Assembly (NCBI RefSeq): GCF_009674625.1
Contig: NZ_WKJQ01000001.1
Span: 1,922,001 to 1,986,000, forward strand
Direction: 5' to 3'
DNA length: 64,000 nucleotides
DNA from: Haloferax marinum
GTDB lineage: Archaea > Halobacteriota > Halobacteria > Halobacteriales > Haloferacaceae
Shown here: in pieces, positions 26,416-34,315 of the stretch
Position numbering within the stretch: position 1 is the first letter of the stretch
Layout of the letters: every line of letters starts with the position of its first letter
Notes under the pieces: generated by a model
The model's input: only the letters and a program-made list of their open reading frames with translations
Databases searched by the model: none
What the model was told of the DNA's origin: nothing
Program-made: the position numbers and the translations under genes

Positions 26416-26590
26416 AGATTCTACTCGTCTCTGTGCTCTCTTTCTTCTCACTAGGTGAGTCTCTGCTGCCCGTTCGAGCAGTGACGGACGTACCACGGCG
26501 CGTGCCGTGTGAGTCTCCGTTCTGTTGCCAACTGACGAGTCAAGTTGGTATTTCGCATGATTTATGTAGTGAGTCTTGGACGCTACGATT

Positions 26591-27895
26591 ATGCAGCGAG
26601 AGACAGCAGAGCCTACAGTTGCGCGATTACCGGGCCCGAAAGCTGAACGGTGGGTCGATTTTCATCGCAACTCTTCCGCACCGAGTACGTACGTCTACGA
26701 CTTCGTCTGGGACATCACCGAAGACGCGGACGGTCCGTTCTGTACAGACGCTGATGGCAACGTCCTCCTCGACTTCACGAGCCACGTCGCCGCGGCACCC
26801 CTCGGGTACAACAACCCGATGCTTCTCGATAAACTTCGGGAGTTCGACCTCGTCGACCCGCTGAAGATTGCGGGACAGGACTTCTACGTCAGCACAGGAG
26901 GGACACCAGACGAGACCGACCTCCCCGGTCCTGCCCACTTGATGGACAAACTCACCGAACTCACGTCGCACTACGGGATGGACACGGTGTTCCTCTCGAA
27001 CTCCGGTGCCGAGGCCGTCGAGAACGCGATGAAAATTGCCTACGACAACTGCGACCTCCCCAAATACGGCATCACGTTCGAGGGTGCGTTCCACGGGCGG
27101 ACGCTCGGTGCACTCTCGCTCAACCGGTCGAAATCCGTCCATCGGCGAAAGTTCCCGGAAATCAGCGGCATTCACGACGTTCCATACTCCCTGGAGGGTG
27201 TCGAACGTCTGCGAGAGAAACTCGACTCGAAGCACGGCCACATCCCGCCCGAACAGGCCGCGTTTATCATCCTCGAACCTGTGCAAGGAGAGGGTGGCTA
27301 TCAGGTACCCGACCCGCAGTTCATGCGAGAAATCGACGAGTTGTCTACCGAACACGACATCCCGATAATCGCCGACGAAATCCAGTCGGGTGTCGGGCGA
27401 ACCGGTGAGATGTGGGCAGTCGACCACTACGACATCGAACCCGACGTCATCACGAGCGCGAAAGCCCTCCGTGTCGGTGCGACGATCTCCAGTGTGGATA
27501 TCTTCCCCGAAGAGAAGAGTCGGCTCTCCTCGACGTGGGGCGCCGGTGACATCCTCGCGTCGATGCAGGGGACGTTGACGCTCGTTGCCATCGAGGAACA
27601 CGACCTGCTCTCGCACGCAGAACAGAAGGGTGAACGCTTGCTCGGACAGCTTCGTGACCTCGTGGAACGTCACGAAGACGCTGTCGTCGACGCGCGTGGC
27701 CTCGGCTTGATGACCGCCATCGAATTCGACACGAAAGAGCGGCGTGACGCTGTCGTCGACGCGGCCCTCGCGCGCGGGCTATTGACGCTCGGATGTGGGA
27801 AGAAGACGCTCCGTCTCTTGCCCCCATTAGACGTCCGTGACCGTGAACTCGACCTCGCTATCGACCTTCTCGACGACGCGATCGGCGCGGCGTAA
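26591..27895 (+). CDS. Class III PLP aminotransferase (GABA/ornithine/lysine type)
   Basis: A 434-residue aminotransferase of fold type I. Landmarks are FLSNSGAEAVENAMKIAYDN, the PLP-stacking region GITFEGAFHGRTLGALSLNRSK, ILEPVQGEGGYQVPD, the PLP-nitrogen Asp262 in IIADEIQSGVGRTGEMWA and the Schiff-base Lys291 in ITSAKALRVGA. It transfers omega-amino groups (GABA, ornithine, lysine or beta-alanine-like substrates) to 2-oxoglutarate or pyruvate. A TTG five codons upstream keeps the frame open, but the TATA position supports the ATG used here. Context with IclR, flavin amine oxidases and an ABC importer suggests catabolic use of an amine. Confidence 0.9.
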   Translation: MQRETAEPTVARLPGPKAERWVDFHRNSSAPSTYVYDFVWDITEDADGPFCTDADGNVLLDFTSHVAAAPLGYNNPMLLDKLREFDLVDPLKIAGQDFYVSTGGTPDETDLPGPAHLMDKLTELTSHYGMDTVFLSNSGAEAVENAMKIAYDNCDLPKYGITFEGAFHGRTLGALSLNRSKSVHRRKFPEISGIHDVPYSLEGVERLREKLDSKHGHIPPEQAAFIILEPVQGEGGYQVPDPQFMREIDELSTEHDIPIIADEIQSGVGRTGEMWAVDHYDIEPDVITSAKALRVGATISSVDIFPEEKSRLSSTWGAGDILASMQGTLTLVAIEEHDLLSHAEQKGERLLGQLRDLVERHEDAVVDARGLGLMTAIEFDTKERRDAVVDAALARGLLTLGCGKKTLRLLPPLDVRDRELDLAIDLLDDAIGAA

Positions 27896-27924
27896 TCACC
27901 GTTCGAACTGGGAACTGACGGAAG

Positions 27925-28015
27925 CGAGGGTTGGATTTGCCGGACCCTCGTGAGCACGTCCCGGCCCCTTGAGACTACGGAGTCTACCAGCCTGATACCC
28001 ATGGCAGAGGGCTGG
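27925..28015. ncRNA. Possible structured RNA: three consecutive hairpins
   Basis: Three perfect stems follow one another: CGAGGGT/ACCCTCG (27925-27931/27944-27950), AGACT-ACGG-AGTCT (27972-27985), and CCAGCC/GGCTGG (27987-27992/28010-28015). The second and third are separated by one base. The stretch begins 30 nt after the aminotransferase stop. It could be the gene's 3' end, an independent small RNA, or a relic of a mobile element end. The strand is undecided. Confidence 0.35.
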
Positions 28016-28108
28016 CATTCCGTCGGTCTGTCTGGTGGGGACTCCTCTCCTACCAATTACGACCACTCTTTCACCCACCCGCGGGATGGTGCGTCGCAAG
28101 CCCAATTT

Positions 28109-28125
28109 GTTTGGTAATAACAAAC
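28109..28125. promoter_or_regulatory. Dyad GTTTG-N7-CAAAC, copy 4 (downstream of aminotransferase)
   Basis: Perfect arms around GTAATAA. In reverse it matches copy 3 at all but one position of the 17-bp site. No gene start is obvious on either side, so it may govern a small RNA or be part of a looped repression complex. Confidence 0.5.
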
Positions 28126-28886
28126 GTTAGTGTGTGCTCGGGGTATGACGAACGTATTGTTGTAATGGGGGTCTACGAACTCTCGCACACGACGTTCACC
28201 ACGACTCTGCGACTCCTCTCTCGATGGCAGCGTCTGCCCGTCTGTCTGCCCGTCTGTCTCTCGTCCCGACGGAGCTATTGGCTTTCACTGAACGCCATGC
28301 GGGCCGATCCGCCAGTTCCCGCCGTCACTCTCCCCACGCACACCGCCAGCGTCTGGCGGAGTTCCTCTCTCCAGTGTCTACCCCTCTTACCCTGTCCCGT
28401 CAGAAAATATATTGTTTCACAGCCTATACAGATTTCTAGGTCGTGTAAGATATTCTAACATATATCCGTGTGGGTTCTTAATGTGCTATTCGTTCGTCTT
28501 CCAGGGCCTATGCCCCCCGAATAGCAATCGACATTCAGCATCTACAGATTACACGTTTCTCATTTTAATTAGAAATTTGATATGAACTATTTGTTATAGT
28601 TGTCCAATCGCACGACGTTGATGAAAATCCACCATCTCCGGAAATCTCCAGACACATGCCCAGAGACCCCCGGTTGTACCGTTCACGTCTGTTGCGAACC
28701 AACGCTGTCTGTCACGCTGTTGGAGTACGACTAGTTGGCAGTGCTCGACGTTGGGAAGAACATCGCAGTCACGAGACTAACTGGCCAGTGTAGTTGAGAG
28801 CTACTCGCAGTCGGCGCGCGCGTCTACGTCGGTCCGTCGGTCCAGAAAAAGAGGGTCGAAGTGGTGAAACTCCGCGACGAGAGCGC
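28126..28886. other. Intergenic region downstream of aminotransferase, no convincing gene
   Basis: About 760 nt. It includes a short direct repeat of tctgcccgtctg near 28233-28256, a perfect hairpin CCGCCAG-CGT-CTGGCGG at 28343-28359 and an AT-rich stretch at 28430-28600. A leaderless-looking 37-codon ORF at 28621-28734 is listed separately. No transposase or tRNA is recognisable. Confidence 0.5.
28621..28734 (+). CDS. Possible small Cys-rich protein (37 residues)
   Basis: A short ORF starting MKIHHLRKSPDTCPETPGC and ending in TLLEYD. It has four cysteines at positions 13, 19, 24 and 25, which could bind metal, although the spacing is not a standard zinc ribbon. A TATA-like ttgttatagt is centred about 25 nt before the ATG, as in leaderless haloarchaeal genes. 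It matches no family I know. It is downstream of a regulatory dyad and upstream of nothing on its strand for more than 5 kb. Confidence 0.3.
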   Translation: MKIHHLRKSPDTCPETPGCTVHVCCEPTLSVTLLEYD

Positions 28887-31118
28887 TCAGTCGTAGTTCG
28901 TTTCGACGGTGACCGTGGTCGTCTGGTCTTCGACCTGTACTGTGTAGTCGCCGGGGACGGCCCGAAGTGTTCCCGAATCGTCGACACGCCCGAGCGACGC
29001 TGCGTCGATGGTGATGGACACTGTCTCTGTCGCTCCTGGTTCGACCGAGACACGCTCGAATCCGCAGAGTTCCCGGACCGGTGTCACTCGTGACCCTGGC
29101 TGGTCGGTGACGTACACTTGCACGACGGTCGACCCGTCCCGGTCTCCGACGTTTTCGACCGGAACCTCGACTGTCGTCGTTCCGTGGGGCGGGATGGTCT
29201 CGTCTGTGACCGACAGCGAACCGAACTCGAACTCGGTGTAACTCAGTCCGTGGCCGAACGCGAACAGTGGGTCGTACGACGGAAGATGTTCTTCGGGGCC
29301 AATCGGTGTCGGGTGCGGGAAGTGGTTGAACCGAGTCGGGAGATGGCCAGCAGACCGTGGGACCGATATCGGGAGTTTGCCGCTCGGGTTGTGCTCGCCA
29401 AAGAGCGTCTCCGCGACTGCCTGTCCACCCATCGTTCCGGGGTAGTAGGCCATCAACAGCGAAGGGAGAGAACGAGCCATCCACTCGACGGCCAGCGGTC
29501 GACCGGTGACGAGTACGCCCACGACGGGCGTCCCTGTCTCGTGGAGCGCTTTCAGGAGGTCACGTTGTGCGTCAGGAAGTTCGAGTGTGGTTCGGTTCGG
29601 GAACTCGTCCGGTTCTGTGCCGCTTTCTGCGGTGGGTCCGAACTCGTGGAGATACCAGTTCTCACCGACTGCCACCACCGCGACGTCCGCCTCTTCGGCG
29701 GCCGCCACGGCCGCGTCGACGTCGAGTCGCTCGTTCATCGTCGCGCCTTGTTCGTAGGTGACCGTCCCGTTACAGACGGACTCGATTCCGTCTCTGATGG
29801 TGACCACGTCGGTTCCCGCGGCGTCCGGGACGCTCCACCCACCGAGTTGGTGAATCGGGTCGTCGGCGTTCGGCCCCGCGACGAGAACGTCGGCGTCGGG
29901 GTCCAACGGGAGGGTTCCGTCGTTCTGGAGGAGTGTCATCGACTTCCGCGACAGCTCTAGCGCGTCGGCGCGATGCTCGTCGGTGCCGACGACTTCCTGT
30001 GCTTCGCTCGCATCGACGAAGGCGTCCTCGAACAACCCGAGACGGAACTTGAGTCCGAGGACGCGCCTGAGGCTCTCGTCGAGGACGTCCTCGGGGACCT
30101 CTCCTTCCTCGACGAGTGACGCGAGGTGGGCTGCGTGTTCGATGGCGTCGACCGACGCCACGTCGAGGCCAGCGTCACGGGTCATCCGAACCGAACCTCG
30201 GTGGTCGTTCGTAACCCGGTGGTCGTCGTGAAGCATCCTGACTCCGTTCCAGTCCGAGACGATGGTCCCATCGAAGCCGAGCTCACCGCGAAGGAGGTCG
30301 GTGAGGTACTCTTGTGACCCGTGGGCGGGCCGTCCGTCGATGGCGTTGTAACAGGGCATGACAGACGCGACACCCTCGTCGATCGCGTCGAGGAACGACG
30401 GTAAGAACACGTTCCGCAGAAGATACGAAGAGACCTCGACTGGGGCTGTGTCTTCCCCACGTACGGGCTCACTGTATGCCGGGAAGTGCTTCGCCGTGGC
30501 TACGACCGACTCCGGGTCGTCGAGACCCTCGCCTTGATATCCGCGCACCATCGCAGCAGCGAACCGGCCGCAGAGAAACGGACTCTCCCCGAACGTCTCG
30601 AAGGTTCTGCCCCATCGGGGTTCGCGTGCGACGTCACACGTCGGCGAATAGTTCTGGTGTGCCCCGGTTTTCCTGACCTCTGTCGCGGTGATGTCTGCTG
30701 CCGTCTCCGCCCCCTCCTCGTCCCAGGTCGCCGCCATCCCGAGTCCGTTCGGATACGCTGTCCCCTCCGCGACGTACGCGTGCCCGTGGACGGCGTCGAC
30801 GTTGAACAGTAGCGGAATCCCGAGTCGCGTCTCCGAGAGCGCGACTTCCTGAAGCCGATTGACCGTCTCGACGACGTCGTCGAGACGAGAGTCGAGAGCT
30901 CCAGCCCACCCGAACGATGCGACAGCACCCACGTTGTGTTCAGTAATCTCCGTCTCGACGTCTTCGGCGGATTTGAACTCACTGAGCTGTCCGGCCCAGG
31001 TGCCGACGAGTTGGCCCGCCTTCTCTTTTATCGTCATCCGCTCGATGAGATCTTCGACCCGTTTCTCGGTCGACAGAGTCTCATCTCTGTACGGGGGATG
31101 CGTGCTTTCTGACTGCAT
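28887..31118 (-). CDS. Glycoside hydrolase family 3 beta-glucosidase-like enzyme
   Basis: A 743-residue GH3 enzyme with EPRWGRTFETFGESP, the KHF motif at 210-212 and the nucleophile Asp289 in GTIVSDWNGV. The second domain (LVAGPNADDPIHQLGGW, VVAVGENWYLHEFGP) and the C-terminal fibronectin-III-like domain (GHGLSYTEFEF, VPVENVGDRDGSTVVQVYV) follow. It is a clear paralogue of the GH3 gene near 10 kb but has a 17-residue N-terminal extension. No signal peptide is visible, so it acts inside the cell. A TATA box (minus strand TTTATAAATA) is centred about 27 nt before the ATG and is preceded directly by a perfect dyad, a likely repressor site. Confidence 0.93.
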   Translation of the reverse strand: MQSESTHPPYRDETLSTEKRVEDLIERMTIKEKAGQLVGTWAGQLSEFKSAEDVETEITEHNVGAVASFGWAGALDSRLDDVVETVNRLQEVALSETRLGIPLLFNVDAVHGHAYVAEGTAYPNGLGMAATWDEEGAETAADITATEVRKTGAHQNYSPTCDVAREPRWGRTFETFGESPFLCGRFAAAMVRGYQGEGLDDPESVVATAKHFPAYSEPVRGEDTAPVEVSSYLLRNVFLPSFLDAIDEGVASVMPCYNAIDGRPAHGSQEYLTDLLRGELGFDGTIVSDWNGVRMLHDDHRVTNDHRGSVRMTRDAGLDVASVDAIEHAAHLASLVEEGEVPEDVLDESLRRVLGLKFRLGLFEDAFVDASEAQEVVGTDEHRADALELSRKSMTLLQNDGTLPLDPDADVLVAGPNADDPIHQLGGWSVPDAAGTDVVTIRDGIESVCNGTVTYEQGATMNERLDVDAAVAAAEEADVAVVAVGENWYLHEFGPTAESGTEPDEFPNRTTLELPDAQRDLLKALHETGTPVVGVLVTGRPLAVEWMARSLPSLLMAYYPGTMGGQAVAETLFGEHNPSGKLPISVPRSAGHLPTRFNHFPHPTPIGPEEHLPSYDPLFAFGHGLSYTEFEFGSLSVTDETIPPHGTTTVEVPVENVGDRDGSTVVQVYVTDQPGSRVTPVRELCGFERVSVEPGATETVSITIDAASLGRVDDSGTLRAVPGDYTVQVEDQTTTVTVETNYD

Positions 31119-31150
31119 ACTGCGAAAAGAAATCCGTGGGTATTTATAAA

Positions 31151-31169
31151 TTTGCCAACCGGTGGCAAA
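31151..31169. promoter_or_regulatory. Palindrome TTTGCCA-N5-TGGCAAA upstream of GH3 promoter
   Basis: Perfect 7-bp arms around ACCGG, lying directly upstream of the TATA box at 31141-31150 where the BRE would be. Binding there would block TFB/TBP. The site occupies nearly the whole gap between the GH3 promoter and the stop of the CRTAC1-like gene. Confidence 0.6.
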
Positions 31170-31177
31170 CCGGTCGC

Positions 31178-32839
31178 TTAGCCCGTCTCGTTCAGCGATG
31201 CATCGACGACGAGACCCGACTTCGTCACCCGAAGTCGTTGGTCCACCGCGACATCTTCGAACGTTCGCGTCGTTCCGTCGGGCCAGTTGACTTCGAGGGT
31301 GACCGTCTCGTGGTCGCCGACGCCGACGTGTTCGACGCGACTATCCTGCGAGAGGTAGTCGACGTTCGCCGTCTGTTGGACGACGTGAGTTCGCGTGTCC
31401 GTACGCACGGTAACCACCGACCCGAGCGCAGTCGCACCGTCTTCGTCGACGACGCGTAACTGGAGTGACCCGTGGTCTGCCGTGTCGACTTCGTTGTCGT
31501 ACACCACGAACGAGTCGTCGTACGTCGCGACGACGAGTTCCTGTTCACCGTCGTGGTCGAAGTCGAGTGTCGCGAGACCACGACCGTCGGTCTCGTGCAT
31601 CCCGTGGGTGGTCGCGTTCACACGGGTGAATCCGTCACCTCGCTGCTGGAAGACCATCGGATAGGTGTACACTGGGTCGTCCCGGTCGATGCGGACGACG
31701 ACTTGCGTCGTGTGGAGCATGTCGCGGTCTCCGTCGTTGTCGAAGTCGGTCGCACTGGCGGCCCACCCCCACCCACCGTGGCGAACGCCCAGTTCGTCTG
31801 CGGAATCGACGAACTCGCCGTTCCCCTGGTTGACTAACAGCGTGTTTCCTTTCGTTCGACCGGAGTGGATGACGAAGTCGAGCAGGCGCTTGAGTCGCTC
31901 GTAGCGCTCGGTGGACATGTTCCCCTTCAACTTCGGGAACCAGATGTTGGAGACGAACACGTCGGGGCGTCCGTCGTCGGTGACGTCGGCCACTTCGGAG
32001 GACATCCCGTTTCGTGCCGTGGACCCGCCGAGCGTGCGGCGGTCGAACGTCCCGTCCCCGGTGTTGACGTAGAGCGTATCGTTGTTGTAATCGTTCGCGA
32101 CGTGGATGTCTGGATAGCCATCTCCCGTCAGGTCGGCGAAACTCGCCGCCAGACTCCAGTGGTTCCCCGAGATGTTCGCAGAGTCGACCCGCTGGAACTC
32201 CCCATCGACGTTCTCGTAGAGGTAGTTCGGGTTCCCGTTATCCTCGGTAATCCGCTCGTCGAGACTGAAGTATCCTGCTGGTTTGCGGTCAGACCACGGC
32301 CCGGACTGGTAGACGAACAGGTCGGTGTCACCGTCTTGGTCGTAGTCCGCGGCGGTCGCACCGAGCGGATACGAGAGATTTCCAACTCCGTACTCGGTTC
32401 GGACGAACTCGCCACCGTCGTTCCGGAACGCCACCACCGACCCATCTTCCGTGAACAAAAAGAGGTCAGTCCATCCGTCGCCTTCGACGTCGAGGAAGAC
32501 GGCACTCTTGACCGGTTGGTCCAGCGACGGGAGCACGTCGGCCCTGACGAACTCCCCGCCCTCGTTCACGAACAGCGCCGGACTATCGCCACCGATGGTC
32601 AGGAGGTCCGGCCACGAATCTCTGTTCACGTCGGCGACGTAGACCCCGGAGTTCCCGCTTCCGACGCCGCTTCCGACTGCTTCGTAGTCGAGTCCGGACT
32701 GTTCTGTAACGTCCGTGAACGCGAGTCGAGGTGCTTCGGGTTCGGCAGAACTCTGTTCGAGATACGAGGGGCCGAACGTGACGCCAGCGAGAACCACTGC
32801 GAGCACCAAACCGACCGTAACCACGAGTCGAGTGTCCAT
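31178..32839 (-). CDS. CRTAC1/ASPIC-UnbV-type FG-GAP repeat protein, membrane-anchored
   Basis: A 553-residue exported protein. An N-terminal hydrophobic segment (VVTVGLVLAVVLAGVTFG) serves as signal anchor. Seven VCBS/FG-GAP-like blades follow, each with a calcium-loop motif such as DVNRDSWPDL, DVEGDGWTDL, DYDQDGDTDL, DLTGDGYPDI, DVTDDGRPDV, DFDNDGDRDM and DFDHDGEQEL, predicting a beta-propeller. The C-terminal ASPIC/UnbV domain contains HVGVGDHETVTLEVNWPDGTTRTF. Proteins of this group are extracellular and bind calcium; catalytic roles are unproven. It starts 1 nt after the stop of the Dyp-peroxidase-like gene, so the pair is one operon. Confidence 0.85.
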   Translation of the reverse strand: MDTRLVVTVGLVLAVVLAGVTFGPSYLEQSSAEPEAPRLAFTDVTEQSGLDYEAVGSGVGSGNSGVYVADVNRDSWPDLLTIGGDSPALFVNEGGEFVRADVLPSLDQPVKSAVFLDVEGDGWTDLFLFTEDGSVVAFRNDGGEFVRTEYGVGNLSYPLGATAADYDQDGDTDLFVYQSGPWSDRKPAGYFSLDERITEDNGNPNYLYENVDGEFQRVDSANISGNHWSLAASFADLTGDGYPDIHVANDYNNDTLYVNTGDGTFDRRTLGGSTARNGMSSEVADVTDDGRPDVFVSNIWFPKLKGNMSTERYERLKRLLDFVIHSGRTKGNTLLVNQGNGEFVDSADELGVRHGGWGWAASATDFDNDGDRDMLHTTQVVVRIDRDDPVYTYPMVFQQRGDGFTRVNATTHGMHETDGRGLATLDFDHDGEQELVVATYDDSFVVYDNEVDTADHGSLQLRVVDEDGATALGSVVTVRTDTRTHVVQQTANVDYLSQDSRVEHVGVGDHETVTLEVNWPDGTTRTFEDVAVDQRLRVTKSGLVVDASLNETG

Positions 32840-34162
32840 TTAGACCACCGGCAGTGCGCGTTTTTCGCGAGGCGGTGCCAGGTACGCACCTCGGCGTAGC
32901 GTCTCGAGGTAATCGACGATACCGTGGTTTTCTGCGGGGATGTCGAAGTCGTACTCGTCGGGATTCATCGCGTTGCGCGTCTCCACGAAGTCGTCCATGG
33001 TTCGCTGGACGGAGTTGAACTCGAACCCTGCTCCCTCGTGTTGGTTCGTCGCCACGCCCTCTGCTCTGCGGAGGATGCGTGGTTCGAACTCGCCGTCTCT
33101 GGCCCGAGCGACCTTCTGTGTGTGCCCGACACAGCCGTGGGATTCGGCGTCTTCCTCGATGCGGTCGACGTCTGCTTCCGTGATGCCGCTGTCGCTGCCG
33201 AGTTTATCTCCGACCGGTCCAACCTCGTCGGTCGTGTGTGCGGGACAGAACATCTCGGCGACGCGCTCGTCTGCGTCCTGGTCGTACCATCGGTCGAGGT
33301 CGATGAGGAGCGTCGAGGACGCGATGGTCGTCCCGCCAGCGAACGGCCCCGACGACAGCGTGACGGCGTCCTCCTTCGGGAGGTTGTCGCGAAATCCGGA
33401 CTTGAACCCCATCGAAAGCGGTGCGTCCTCGGGAATGCGGTCTTCTTCTAGTTCGTCTGCCGGGAGCCCCTTCCCGACGAGACCGGTGTGGCGTCCACCT
33501 TTCGAGAACACACCGTCGAACGTGGCGTCGACGGGAACTCCGTTTACTTCGTCGAGTTCGCCAAACAGCGCTTCTTCCGCGCTGAGTACGATGGACCCGA
33601 CGTCGCTCGTCAGGAGTAAGATAGCGTCGTACGGGTCTGCTTTCGCTGGGTCTTCACCGACAGCGTCGAGAACGTCTTCGGGTGTCGTCAGCGAATCGGG
33701 TGTCTGTCCCATCGCCTCGAAATACCGAGGGGCGTACCCCATCATGAAGAGAAGTCCGCGGTTGAACATCGCGCCAGCGTTACCGCCAGTTCCCCACTGG
33801 AAGGCACGCTCGAGCGTCTCGAGGGCTTGCGTTACCTGTTCGCGCTCGGCGTCCGTCGGTGGGAACGACCCCTCGTACTCGAGTCCGATTGTCACGAGTT
33901 GCTGGGGCGGGACCGTGTTTCCATGGGCGTCGCGAACGAGATACTCACCCCACCGATGTTGTCCGCTCGGGACCGATTCGAGGTCACCTCGTGGGAACTC
34001 GGTCGACGAGGACTGTCCGTGCTCGGTCGGTGTCCCTTCTTCTTCTTCCATCGTCGTCCGCTCTCGCTGCATACATGCCGTGAGGGCACTCGTCCCGCCG
34101 ATCGCCACCGCTGCCGTGACGAAGTCGCGCCGGGAGAGCCCCCGTTCTCTGTTTGGGGCCAC
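32840..34162 (-). CDS. Tat-exported Dyp-type-peroxidase-like lipoprotein (DUF7405-like)
   Basis: A 440-residue exported protein starting with GTG. It has a twin-arginine motif (LSRRDFVTAAVAIGG) and a lipobox ending at Cys30. Two stretches resemble dye-decolorising peroxidases: GFKSGFRDNLP corresponds to the distal GxxDG-like loop, and SHGCVGHTQKVARARDGEFEPRILRRAEG matches the proximal-His region ending in RILRRG. The distal Asp of classic DypB is replaced, so peroxidase activity is uncertain. A TATA box (TTATAAG) is centred 26 nt before the GTG, indicating a leaderless mRNA. It is co-transcribed with the CRTAC1-like gene. Heme binding is inference. Confidence 0.68.
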   Translation of the reverse strand: MAPNRERGLSRRDFVTAAVAIGGTSALTACMQRERTTMEEEEGTPTEHGQSSSTEFPRGDLESVPSGQHRWGEYLVRDAHGNTVPPQQLVTIGLEYEGSFPPTDAEREQVTQALETLERAFQWGTGGNAGAMFNRGLLFMMGYAPRYFEAMGQTPDSLTTPEDVLDAVGEDPAKADPYDAILLLTSDVGSIVLSAEEALFGELDEVNGVPVDATFDGVFSKGGRHTGLVGKGLPADELEEDRIPEDAPLSMGFKSGFRDNLPKEDAVTLSSGPFAGGTTIASSTLLIDLDRWYDQDADERVAEMFCPAHTTDEVGPVGDKLGSDSGITEADVDRIEEDAESHGCVGHTQKVARARDGEFEPRILRRAEGVATNQHEGAGFEFNSVQRTMDDFVETRNAMNPDEYDFDIPAENHGIVDYLETLRRGAYLAPPREKRALPVV

Positions 34163-34315
34163 TGACCGTGGTAACGAGTGGCACCTTATAATTCTTGCGT
34201 GCGACAGGCCGTCAGTAGACGGCCTGTGGGCGTTCAGAGTCGTGATATCGGTACCAAATGTGGTGTCCCATCCGAATGTTTATTATCAATGGGTTAGGTT
34301 TTGTATCAGTACGCC

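Larger units (their letters stand above)
26106..26590. other. Regulatory intergenic region between IclR and aminotransferase genes
   Basis: Nearly 490 nt with no supportable gene. It holds two of the four operator-like dyads and, at its right end, a TATA box (tttatg) centred about 28 nt before the aminotransferase ATG. The open frames here are short and lack protein-like composition. Confidence 0.6.

Noticed and set aside
27896-28123. A 75-codon minus-strand ORF overlapping the three hairpins
   Set aside because: Stem-loop structure explains the constraint better, and no family is recognised; kept only as part of the RNA finding.
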